Position numbers and translations under genes: made by a program. A stretch of 5,938 nt of DNA. Origin: Actinomycetes bacterium (lineage in GTDB: Bacteria; Actinomycetota; Acidimicrobiia; Acidimicrobiales; Bog-793). Location of the stretch: positions 5,467 to 11,404 of the forward strand of contig JAJYGM010000595.1 in NCBI GenBank assembly GCA_021785095.1, written 5' to 3'. The notes under the pieces were generated by a model. The model saw only the letters and a list, made by a program, of their open reading frames with translations, ran no database searches and was not told where the DNA came from. Shown here piece by piece: positions 1 to 5,218 of this stretch (position 1 is its first letter; every line of letters begins with the position of its first letter).

Positions 1-318
1 TACACCGCCTCGAAGGGAGGCGTGCTCGCCATGACGAGAGAGCTCGGTGTCCAGTTCGCCCGCCGCGGCGTTCGGGTGAACGCTCTCTGCCCGGGCCCGG
101 TGAACACGCCGCTTTTACAGGAGCTGTTCGCGAAAGACCCCGAGCGAGCAGCACGTCGCCTCGTGCACGTCCCGATGGGGCGCTTCGGCGAGCCGGAGGA
201 GATCGCCGCGGCGGCGGCGTTCCTCGCCTCCGACGACGCCTCCTTCATCACAGCCTCCACGTTCGTCGTCGACGGAGGCATCCACGCGGCGTATGTGACG
301 CCGCTCGGGAACGAGTGA
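1..318 (+). CDS. Short-chain dehydrogenase/reductase (SDR), C-terminal part, 5' end outside window
   Basis: The reading frame is open from base 1 and gives 105 residues ending at TGA 316-318. It opens on the catalytic YxxxK motif of classical SDR enzymes (YTASK, visible residues 1-5), followed by the usual RVNALCPGPVNTPL segment (25-38) and the C-terminal GRFGEPEEIA and VDGG elements (60-69, 90-93). The N-terminal Rossmann TGxxxGxG motif and the catalytic Ser must lie upstream, so this is roughly the last 40% of a protein that is usually about 250 residues. These enzymes use NAD(P)(H) to oxidise alcohols or reduce ketones in the cytosol; the substrate cannot be told. Databases often label such proteins 3-oxoacyl-ACP reductase (FabG-like), but the amidotransferase neighbour favours a catabolic role. 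It uses a TTA leucine codon at 115-117, rare in such GC-rich DNA. Confidence 0.93.
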   Translation, partial: YTASKGGVLAMTRELGVQFARRGVRVNALCPGPVNTPLLQELFAKDPERAARRLVHVPMGRFGEPEEIAAAAAFLASDDASFITASTFVVDGGIHAAYVTPLGNE

Positions 319-328
319 TCGAGTGATC
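313..328 (+). repeat. 8-bp tandem duplication at the SDR stop codon
   Basis: GAGTGATC occurs twice without a spacer (313-320 and 321-328). The first copy contains the SDR stop TGA. The repeat lies in the 42-base gap before the amidotransferase gene and probably reflects replication slippage; no function is evident. Confidence 0.6.
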
Positions 329-350
329 GACGAGACGAGTGCCGAGAGAC

Positions 351-356
351 AGGAGA
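351..356 (+). promoter_or_regulatory. Ribosome binding site of the amidotransferase gene
   Basis: AGGAGA lies four bases before ATG 361, in the short gap after the SDR. It supports this ATG as the start. No promoter-like element is evident in the gap, so co-transcription with the SDR is likely. Confidence 0.7.
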
Positions 357-360
357 TCAT

Positions 361-1119
361 ATGACGGACGCGCTTGACCGGCCGGTCATCGGCATCACCT
401 GCTACGAGGAGGAGGCCACCTGGAACAGCTGGCGGCGGGTGGCGGCTTTGCTCCCGGTGAGCTACATCCGGGCGATCGAGCGGGCCGGCGGCATCCCGGT
501 GCTTCTGCCGCCGCAGCTGGTGACGGCAGAAGATGCCGACCGCCTGATCGAGCGCCTCGACGGGCTCGTCGTGGCCGGCGGCGACGACGTCGAGCCCTCG
601 CGGTACGGTCACGAGCCGCATCGAGCCACAGTCGTGGCCGGCGGCGAGCGCGATGCCCTCGAGCTGTCAGCCGTCGGAGCAGCGATGGACGGCGGCCTTC
701 CGACGCTCGCCATCTGCCGGGGCATCCAGGTCCTCAACGTGGCGCGAGGCGGCACCCTCATCCAACACCTGCCCGACGTCGTAGGCCACGACCGGCACTC
801 GCCGACGCCCGGGACTCACGGGACGCACGAGGTCCGGGTCGAAGCCGGCACCCGGCTCTCGGAGGTGCTCGGCTGGGTCTCAGCCGATGTCCCGACTCAT
901 CATCACCAAGCCGTCGGCGAACTCGGCCGGGGTCTCACGCCGGCCGCGTTCGCCGAGGACGGGATCGTCGAGGCGGTCGAGGACCAGGGTGTGCCCTTCC
1001 TGATCGGGGTGCAGTGGCACCCGGAAGTGGGGGAGGACCCGGCCCTGTTCGAGGGCCTCGTCGCCGCCGCACGCGAGCGCCTGGCTACCAGGACCGTCTC
1101 ACAGGACGGCCCCAACTGA
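361..1119 (+). CDS. Gamma-glutamyl-gamma-aminobutyrate hydrolase family protein (class I glutamine amidotransferase, peptidase C26)
   Basis: This 252-residue protein is full length for the PuuD-like family. Members hydrolyse the gamma-glutamyl bond of gamma-glutamyl-GABA or related gamma-glutamyl amines, releasing glutamate, in the cytosol. The N-terminus (VIGITCYEE, residues 9-17) and LDGLVVAGGDDVEP (66-79) are typical. The triad is visible: nucleophile Cys119 in LAICRGIQVLN, then His220 and Glu222 in GVQWHPEV (216-223). A THHHQAV segment (179-185) is also characteristic. It starts at an ATG with a good ribosome binding site and follows the SDR by 42 bases. The pairing recalls mycobacterial Rv2857c-Rv2860c, where an SDR, an aldehyde dehydrogenase, this hydrolase and a glutamine synthetase-like ligase sit together. 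The ligase would lie outside this window. The exact substrate is inferred, not seen. Confidence 0.93.
   Translation: MTDALDRPVIGITCYEEEATWNSWRRVAALLPVSYIRAIERAGGIPVLLPPQLVTAEDADRLIERLDGLVVAGGDDVEPSRYGHEPHRATVVAGGERDALELSAVGAAMDGGLPTLAICRGIQVLNVARGGTLIQHLPDVVGHDRHSPTPGTHGTHEVRVEAGTRLSEVLGWVSADVPTHHHQAVGELGRGLTPAAFAEDGIVEAVEDQGVPFLIGVQWHPEVGEDPALFEGLVAAARERLATRTVSQDGPN
1103..1106 (+). promoter_or_regulatory. Ribosome binding site supporting a CTG start at 1116
   Basis: AGGA at 1103-1106, inside the end of the amidotransferase gene, is nine bases upstream of CTG 1116. The spacing suits initiation there and supports the non-canonical start proposed for the flavodoxin-like gene. Confidence 0.5.
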
Positions 1120-1574
1120 AGCTGCTCGTCGTCTCTCACTCGAGGGCCGGCCACACCGCCGAGCTCGCGTCGCTCGTGTTCGCGGCCGCCGAGGAGGCGG
1201 CCTCGCCGGGGAGCGAGGTCGCCATGCTGGACGCCTTCGTGGCGGACGCGGACGACCTCCTCTCGGCGAACGGCGTGATCCTCGGGACCCCGGCGCGCTT
1301 CGGCTACATGAGCGGAGCCATGAAGGACTTCCTCGAGCGCATCTACCACCCCTGCCTCGAGCGGACCGCCGGCATGCCATGGGCCCTGTTCGTGAAGGGC
1401 GACACCGACACCTCCGGTGCCGCACAGAGTGTGGAACGGATCGCCACGGGCTTGAGGTGGCGGCGCGTGCTGCCGATCCTCGAGGTCGTCGGCGCCATCG
1501 ACCAGGAAGCACGGGACGCCGCAACCGAGGTCGGTGGCGCGTTCGCGGCCGGACTCGAGGCCGGGATCTTCTGA
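1116..1574 (+). CDS. Flavodoxin/WrbA-like NAD(P)H-dependent oxidoreductase, probable CTG start
   Basis: From CTG 1116 this encodes 152 residues of a small flavodoxin-fold protein, expected to bind FMN and to carry out NAD(P)H-dependent reductions such as quinone reduction in the cytosol. The first beta strand LLVVSHSRAGHT (3-14) holds the Ser/Thr-rich FMN phosphate loop, and GTPARFGYMSGAMKDFLER (57-75) closely resembles the WrbA segment that packs against the flavin. At 152 residues it is shorter than WrbA (about 200). There is no ATG, GTG or TTG near the expected N-terminus. The nearest upstream in-frame GTG (1014) would add 34 low-complexity residues and overlap the amidotransferase by 106 bases; the next ATG (1224) would remove the FMN loop. 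CTG 1116 instead gives a natural N-terminus, a 4-base CTGA overlap with the preceding stop, and an AGGA nine bases upstream. The family call is firm; the electron acceptor is unknown. Confidence 0.82.
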   Translation: MKLLVVSHSRAGHTAELASLVFAAAEEAASPGSEVAMLDAFVADADDLLSANGVILGTPARFGYMSGAMKDFLERIYHPCLERTAGMPWALFVKGDTDTSGAAQSVERIATGLRWRRVLPILEVVGAIDQEARDAATEVGGAFAAGLEAGIF

Positions 1575-1606
1575 GAGCACTCGTCGGCCCTGCCGGGGCG
1601 GCAACC

Positions 1607-1612
1607 TACACT
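1607..1612 (+). promoter_or_regulatory. Putative -10 element (TACACT) of a leaderless promoter for the pgsA-like gene
   Basis: TACACT fits the TANNNT form of actinobacterial -10 elements. It ends six bases before the GTG start at 1619, which would place the transcription start at or near the first base of the start codon. No recognisable -35 hexamer is seen about 17 bases upstream. A near match of this sort can occur by chance, so the evidence is position plus the lack of a clear ribosome binding site. Confidence 0.45.
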
Positions 1613-1618
1613 GAGGTC

Positions 1619-2281
1619 GTGGAGGCCGACGGAAGCCCCGTGGTTCCCGGAAGCCCGGATGCCGCGCTGGACCGCATCGCGACCGTCCCGAACCTGCTCT
1701 CCGCCGGGCGGATCGTGCTGCTCGGGTTCTTCGTCTGGGCGCTCTTCGGTCCCGACGACCGTGTGGCGGCAGTCGTGCTCCTCGCCGTCTGCGGCATCAC
1801 GGACTTCGTGGACGGCTACGTGGCGCGCAGGTTCCACCAGGTGAGCACGATCGGCAAGGTTCTCGATCCGACGGCGGACCGCGTCGTGCTCGGCACGGGC
1901 GTCATCTCGATCGCCGTCTACGGGGCAGTGCCGGGCTGGCTCGCAGGGGTCGTGCTCGGCCGGGAGATCCTCGTCTCGCTCGCAGTGCTCGGGCTCGCCG
2001 CGCTCGGAGCCAAGCGCATCGACGTGCTGTGGGTCGGCAAGGCGGGCACCTTCGGTCTCATGGGCTGCTTCCCCCTGTTCCTCCTCTCGGACACGACGGG
2101 CACGTGGGCAAGCGTGTTGCGCGACGTGACCTGGGTGCTCGTGGTGCCGGCGCTCGCGCTCAGCTTCGTGGCTGCCGTCTCCTACGTGCCTCTCGCCCGC
2201 AAGGCGCTGGCGGAGCGCAAGTCGCCGACCGATGAGTCCCCAACGGACCCGGTGGCTGCCGGAGGGGCGAGGCTGCGGTGA
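1619..2281 (+). CDS. pgsA: CDP-alcohol phosphatidyltransferase, PgsA-like (phosphatidylglycerophosphate synthase family)
   Basis: This integral membrane enzyme of 220 residues transfers a phosphatidyl group from CDP-diacylglycerol to an alcohol acceptor, most likely glycerol-3-phosphate on the route to phosphatidylglycerol. The family signature D(x2)DG(x2)AR(x8)G(x3)D(x3)D is complete at residues 62-87, supplying the metal- and CDP-binding aspartates. TVPNLLSAGRI (22-32) is the usual entry to the first membrane helix. About six hydrophobic segments follow (near 32-44, 48-62, 90-111, 113-130, 143-157 and 168-192), and the C-terminal tail is polar. GTG 1619 was chosen because it precedes the conserved region by a short tail and has a TANNNT element just upstream; GTG 1640 is an alternative. 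Its stop overlaps the next start (GTGA). The neighbouring gcvH-garA-ftsR makes it the likely counterpart of mycobacterial pgsA2 (Rv1822). The acceptor (glycerol phosphate, phosphatidylglycerol or inositol phosphate) cannot be fixed from sequence. Confidence 0.88.
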   Translation: MEADGSPVVPGSPDAALDRIATVPNLLSAGRIVLLGFFVWALFGPDDRVAAVVLLAVCGITDFVDGYVARRFHQVSTIGKVLDPTADRVVLGTGVISIAVYGAVPGWLAGVVLGREILVSLAVLGLAALGAKRIDVLWVGKAGTFGLMGCFPLFLLSDTTGTWASVLRDVTWVLVVPALALSFVAAVSYVPLARKALAERKSPTDESPTDPVAAGGARLR

Positions 2282-4776
2282 AGGCGGTGATCATGGCCGG
2301 CGGCGAGGGCACCCGGCTGCGCCCGCTCACGGCCAACCAACCCAAGCCCATGCTCCCCGTGGTCAACCGCCCCATGGCCGAGCACGTCGTGGGACTGCTG
2401 AAGCGGCACGGCTTCGACGAGATCGTGATCACCGTGGCATTCCTCGCGAACACGATCCGCACGTACTTTGGCGACGGCTCCGAGTTCGGCGTGGCGTTCC
2501 ACTACGCCACCGAGGAGACGCCACTTGGTACGGCCGGCTCGGTACTGAACGCGAAAGAGCAATTGGACGAGCGCTTCCTCGTCATCTCAGGAGACGTGCT
2601 CACCGACATCGACCTCACCGAGGTCGTCCAGTACCACGAGCAGCGTGGCGCAGTGGCGACACTCGCGTTGAAGGCGATGGAGAACCCGCTCGAGTTCGGA
2701 ATCGTGATCACCCGTGAGGACGGCCGCATCGAGCGGTTCCTCGAGAAGCCCGGTTGGGGAGACGTGTTCTCGGACACGATCAACACGGGCATCTACGTGC
2801 TCGAGCCGGAGGTGCTGGACTGGATCGCCGAGGGCCGGCCGGTCGACTTCTCCGGCGAGGTCTTCCCGGGGATGCTCGAGGCCGATCGGCCGCTCTACGG
2901 CTTCGTCGCGAACGGCTACTGGGAGGATGTCGGGACGCTCGAGGCCTACCTGCGGGCTCACCGCGACGTGCTCGATCGGAAGGTCGAGCTCGACATTCCC
3001 GGCTTCCCCCTTCGCGACGGGGTCTGGATCGGGGAGGGGGCGGAGGTGCACCCGAACGCCATGGTGAAGGCTCCTGCGGTGATCGGCGGCAATTGCCGCG
3101 TCGCCGCCGGGGCCGAGATCGGCCCGTACACCGTCCTCGGCTCGAACGTTCGCATCGGCGAGAACACGATGCTCGAGCGGACCGTCGTGCACGACAACAC
3201 CTATCTCGCGTCGAGCGTGACCGCGAGAGGCGCCCTCATCGCCCGGTCGTGCGACATCCGGCAAGGCGTGCACCTCGAGGACGGCGCCGTGCTCGGCGAC
3301 GGGTGCCGCGTCGGTCGTCACGCCGTCGTGGGAGCGGGCGTGAAGATCTATCCGAACAAGACCATCGAGCAGGGCGCTGTCGTCAACTCGTCACTCGTCT
3401 GGGAGACGCGCGGCAGCCGGGGGCTGTTCGGTCGCCTCGGCGTGAGCGGCCTCGCCAACGTGGACCTCTCCCCGGAGCTCGCCATGAAAGTCGCGATGTC
3501 GTACGCGACGACGCTTCCAAAGGGTGCGACCGTCGTGACGTCACGGGACTCGAGCCGCGCCGCGCGGGCGCTCAAGCGGGCGGTGATGGTCGGCATCACT
3601 GCAGCAGGCTGCAACGTCGACGACCTTGAGGCGGCGACCGTCCCGCTCACCCGCTTCCATGCCCGCACGGCAGCGGTCAGCGGGGGGGTGACCGTCCGGT
3701 TGTTGGCAGACGACCCGGAGTCGGTCTCCCTTCGCTTCTTGGACGCTGAGGGGGTGGACCTCGACGAACCGACCCAGCGGAAGGTGGAGCGCCTGCACGA
3801 CCGGGAGGAGTCGCGGCGCGTGCTCGCCCGGGAGATCGGCGACATCTACTTCCCGTCGCGCACGATGGAGATGTACACCGCCGAGCTCGTGGCCGGGGTC
3901 GACCTCGACGCGATCCGGTCGGCGCGCTTCAAGCTCGTCCTTGACTACGCCTTCGGCACAACGAGCTTCGTGATGCCGAACATCCTCGCCAAGCTCGGAT
4001 CGGACGTCCTCGTCATCAACCCGCACGTGTCGACTCCAGGCGTGCTGAGCTTCGACCGCGTCGTGCACGCAGGAAGGCTCGGCGAGCTCGTCCGATCCTC
4101 CGGCGCCCACCTCGGGGCCATGTTCGAGCCCGACGGCGAGCAGCTCACGCTCGTCGACGACACAGGCCGCATCCTCTCTGACGAGGAAGCGCTCTGCGCC
4201 ATGGTGCGGATCGTCGCCGAGGACAACCCGAAGGGTGCCGTCGCCGTGCCGGTCGACGCACCGCGCGAGGTCGAGCGCATCGTCCAGGTGCACGGGATGG
4301 AGCTCGTGTGGACGAAGCTCGCCGCCGCCGACCTCATGGCATCGTCGAGCGGTAACGGCGTCGTGTTCGCCGGGAACACCCAGGGCGGGTTCATCTTCCC
4401 CGAGTTCCTCCCGGCCTTCGACGCTGTCGCCTCGTTCGTGCACCTGCTGTCACTGCTCGCGACGAGCGGGCGACAGCTCTCCGCAGTCGTTGCACTCAGC
4501 CGGCGACCGGAGGTCGTGCGCCTCGAGGTCCCCACTCCCTTCGAGTCGAAAGGACTCGTCATGCGGATGCTCCTCGAGCGCGCCGTTGCCCGCGAGGTCG
4601 CTCTCGTCGATGGCGTGAAGCTCGTGGACGACGACGGCTGGACGCTCGTGGTGCCCGACACCGAGGGACCTGCCACGATGGTGACGGCGGAGGCCGACAC
4701 CGCGCAGCGGGCCGAGGCGCGTGCCCGGGCGATGGCGGACCAGATCACCTGGATCCTCTCCGAGACCACCAGCTGA
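2278..4776 (+). CDS. Sugar-1-phosphate nucleotidyltransferase fused to beta-helix and degenerate phosphomannomutase-like domain (mannose-1-phosphate guanylyltransferase type)
   Basis: This 832-residue cytosolic protein has three parts. Residues 1-235 form a nucleotidyltransferase with the AGGEGTRLRPLT and PKPMLPV signature (7-28), the metal-binding Asp106 in SGDV, the EKP motif (156-158), NTGIYV (169-174) and WEDVGT (215-220). It should make an NDP-sugar, probably GDP-mannose, from the sugar 1-phosphate and NTP. Residues 248-375 form a left-handed beta-helix of hexapeptide repeats (for example IGEGAEV, IGENTML). Residues 380-832 resemble phosphomannomutase but lack its catalytic loops (see findings). 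Similar fusions of about 830-840 residues are known to me in Streptomyces and cyanobacteria, usually annotated mannose-1-phosphate guanylyltransferase. GTG 2278 overlaps the upstream stop by four bases (GTGA), with GAGG at 2269-2272 as a possible ribosome binding site, so it is translationally coupled to the PgsA-like gene. The product probably feeds envelope glycan or glycolipid synthesis; sugar and nucleotide specificity are inferred. Confidence 0.88.
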   Translation: MKAVIMAGGEGTRLRPLTANQPKPMLPVVNRPMAEHVVGLLKRHGFDEIVITVAFLANTIRTYFGDGSEFGVAFHYATEETPLGTAGSVLNAKEQLDERFLVISGDVLTDIDLTEVVQYHEQRGAVATLALKAMENPLEFGIVITREDGRIERFLEKPGWGDVFSDTINTGIYVLEPEVLDWIAEGRPVDFSGEVFPGMLEADRPLYGFVANGYWEDVGTLEAYLRAHRDVLDRKVELDIPGFPLRDGVWIGEGAEVHPNAMVKAPAVIGGNCRVAAGAEIGPYTVLGSNVRIGENTMLERTVVHDNTYLASSVTARGALIARSCDIRQGVHLEDGAVLGDGCRVGRHAVVGAGVKIYPNKTIEQGAVVNSSLVWETRGSRGLFGRLGVSGLANVDLSPELAMKVAMSYATTLPKGATVVTSRDSSRAARALKRAVMVGITAAGCNVDDLEAATVPLTRFHARTAAVSGGVTVRLLADDPESVSLRFLDAEGVDLDEPTQRKVERLHDREESRRVLAREIGDIYFPSRTMEMYTAELVAGVDLDAIRSARFKLVLDYAFGTTSFVMPNILAKLGSDVLVINPHVSTPGVLSFDRVVHAGRLGELVRSSGAHLGAMFEPDGEQLTLVDDTGRILSDEEALCAMVRIVAEDNPKGAVAVPVDAPREVERIVQVHGMELVWTKLAAADLMASSSGNGVVFAGNTQGGFIFPEFLPAFDAVASFVHLLSLLATSGRQLSAVVALSRRPEVVRLEVPTPFESKGLVMRMLLERAVAREVALVDGVKLVDDDGWTLVVPDTEGPATMVTAEADTAQRAEARARAMADQITWILSETTS

Positions 4777-4781
4777 CGCGC

Positions 4782-4789
4782 AAAGGAGA
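4782..4789 (+). promoter_or_regulatory. Strong ribosome binding site of gcvH
   Basis: AAAGGAGA in the 17-base gap after the nucleotidyltransferase gene ends four bases before ATG 4794. It is the best Shine-Dalgarno in the window and fixes the gcvH start. The gap is too short for a glycine riboswitch or an independent promoter, so gcvH is probably co-transcribed with the gene upstream or read from a promoter inside it. Confidence 0.8.
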
Positions 4790-4793
4790 CACG

Positions 4794-5171
4794 ATGAACG
4801 TTCCCGACGATCTTCGCTACACGAGCGACCACGAGTGGGCGGCGACCGAGGGCGGCCGGGTACGAGTCGGCATCACGGACTTCGCCCAGGACGCCCTCGG
4901 GGACGTGGTGTTCGTGCAGCTGCCTGACACGGGAACCACGCTCGAGAAGGGTGGACCCCTCGGCGAGGTCGAGTCGACGAAGTCGGTCTCGCAGATCTAC
5001 GCACCCGTGAGCGGCACTGTCGTCGAGGTGAACACCGGGCTCGCGGACGCTCCCGAGCAGGTGAACGCCGAGCCGTACGGTTCGGGATGGCTCGTCGTGA
5101 TCGAGCCGTCGGACCTCTCTCAGCTCGACGGCCTGCTCGACGCGGCGGGCTATCGCGCGGCGACCGCATAG
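4794..5171 (+). CDS. gcvH: Glycine cleavage system H protein
   Basis: GcvH is the lipoylated shuttle of the glycine cleavage system. Its lipoyl arm carries the aminomethyl group from the P protein to the T protein and is reoxidised by the L protein, in the cytosol. The 125-residue length is normal. The N-terminus has YTSDHEW (9-15), then VGITDFAQDALGDVVFVQLP (25-44), the lipoyl site Lys63 in EVESTKSVS (58-66), the PVSGTVVEVN turn (71-80) and the C-terminal NAEPYGSGWL (91-100). No key residue is missing. The other glycine cleavage genes (gcvP, gcvT) are not in the window, as in mycobacteria, where gcvH lies beside garA. The link with garA fits shared control of glycine, glutamate and 2-oxoglutarate metabolism, though this is inference from position. 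Identification is secure. Confidence 0.97.
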   Translation: MNVPDDLRYTSDHEWAATEGGRVRVGITDFAQDALGDVVFVQLPDTGTTLEKGGPLGEVESTKSVSQIYAPVSGTVVEVNTGLADAPEQVNAEPYGSGWLVVIEPSDLSQLDGLLDAAGYRAATA

Positions 5172-5180
5172 CTCGGGACC

Positions 5181-5195
5181 AGGAGCATGCCTCCT
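5181..5195 (+). other. Small inverted repeat between gcvH and garA (possible hairpin or operator)
   Basis: AGGAG (5181-5185) and CTCCT (5191-5195) can pair as a 5-bp stem with a five-base loop, followed by only two more T. It is too short to be called a terminator with confidence. It covers the place where a -35 element would lie for the putative garA promoter, so it could equally be an operator or chance. Confidence 0.3.
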
Positions 5196-5205
5196 TTGCA
5201 GCGAC

Positions 5206-5211
5206 TAGCTT
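5206..5211 (+). promoter_or_regulatory. Putative -10 element (TAGCTT) of a leaderless promoter for garA
   Basis: TAGCTT matches TANNNT and ends seven bases before GTG 5219. There is no convincing ribosome binding site at the proper distance: AGGAG at 5181-5185 is too far upstream. This arrangement is typical of leaderless actinobacterial transcripts and would let garA be expressed separately from gcvH. No clear -35 is seen. Confidence 0.5.
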
Positions 5212-5218
5212 GGACGCC

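Noticed and set aside
1014..1115. N-terminal extension of the flavodoxin-like gene from GTG 1014
   Set aside because: The 34 added residues are Gly/Arg/Pro-rich, overlap the amidotransferase C-terminus in another frame, and precede a conserved first beta strand that normally begins the protein.
1587..1599. GCCC/GGGC hairpin after the flavodoxin-like gene as a terminator
   Set aside because: The stem has only four base pairs and is not followed by a T run; such stems are frequent by chance in GC-rich DNA.
2587..3321. 244-codon open frame on the - strand
   Set aside because: It is antisense to the nucleotidyltransferase and beta-helix part of a well-supported gene; no motif and no ribosome binding site context.
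2754..3629. 291-codon + strand frame, extremely Arg/Gly rich
   Set aside because: It is an out-of-frame shadow of the 832-residue gene; its composition reflects GC-rich third positions, not a protein.
3541..4443. 300-codon open frame on the - strand
   Set aside because: It lies wholly opposite the nucleotidyltransferase fusion, is rich in His, Asp, Glu and Arg with no recognisable motif, and is a typical antisense shadow of GC-rich coding DNA.
4777..4793. Glycine riboswitch upstream of gcvH
   Set aside because: The gap is only 17 bases, filled by the ribosome binding site; there is no room for a riboswitch outside the preceding coding region.
5087..5218. N-terminal extension of the garA frame from an earlier start
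   Set aside because: The 44 extra residues overlap the end of gcvH and are Arg-rich without any motif; the zinc ribbon begins naturally just after GTG 5219.
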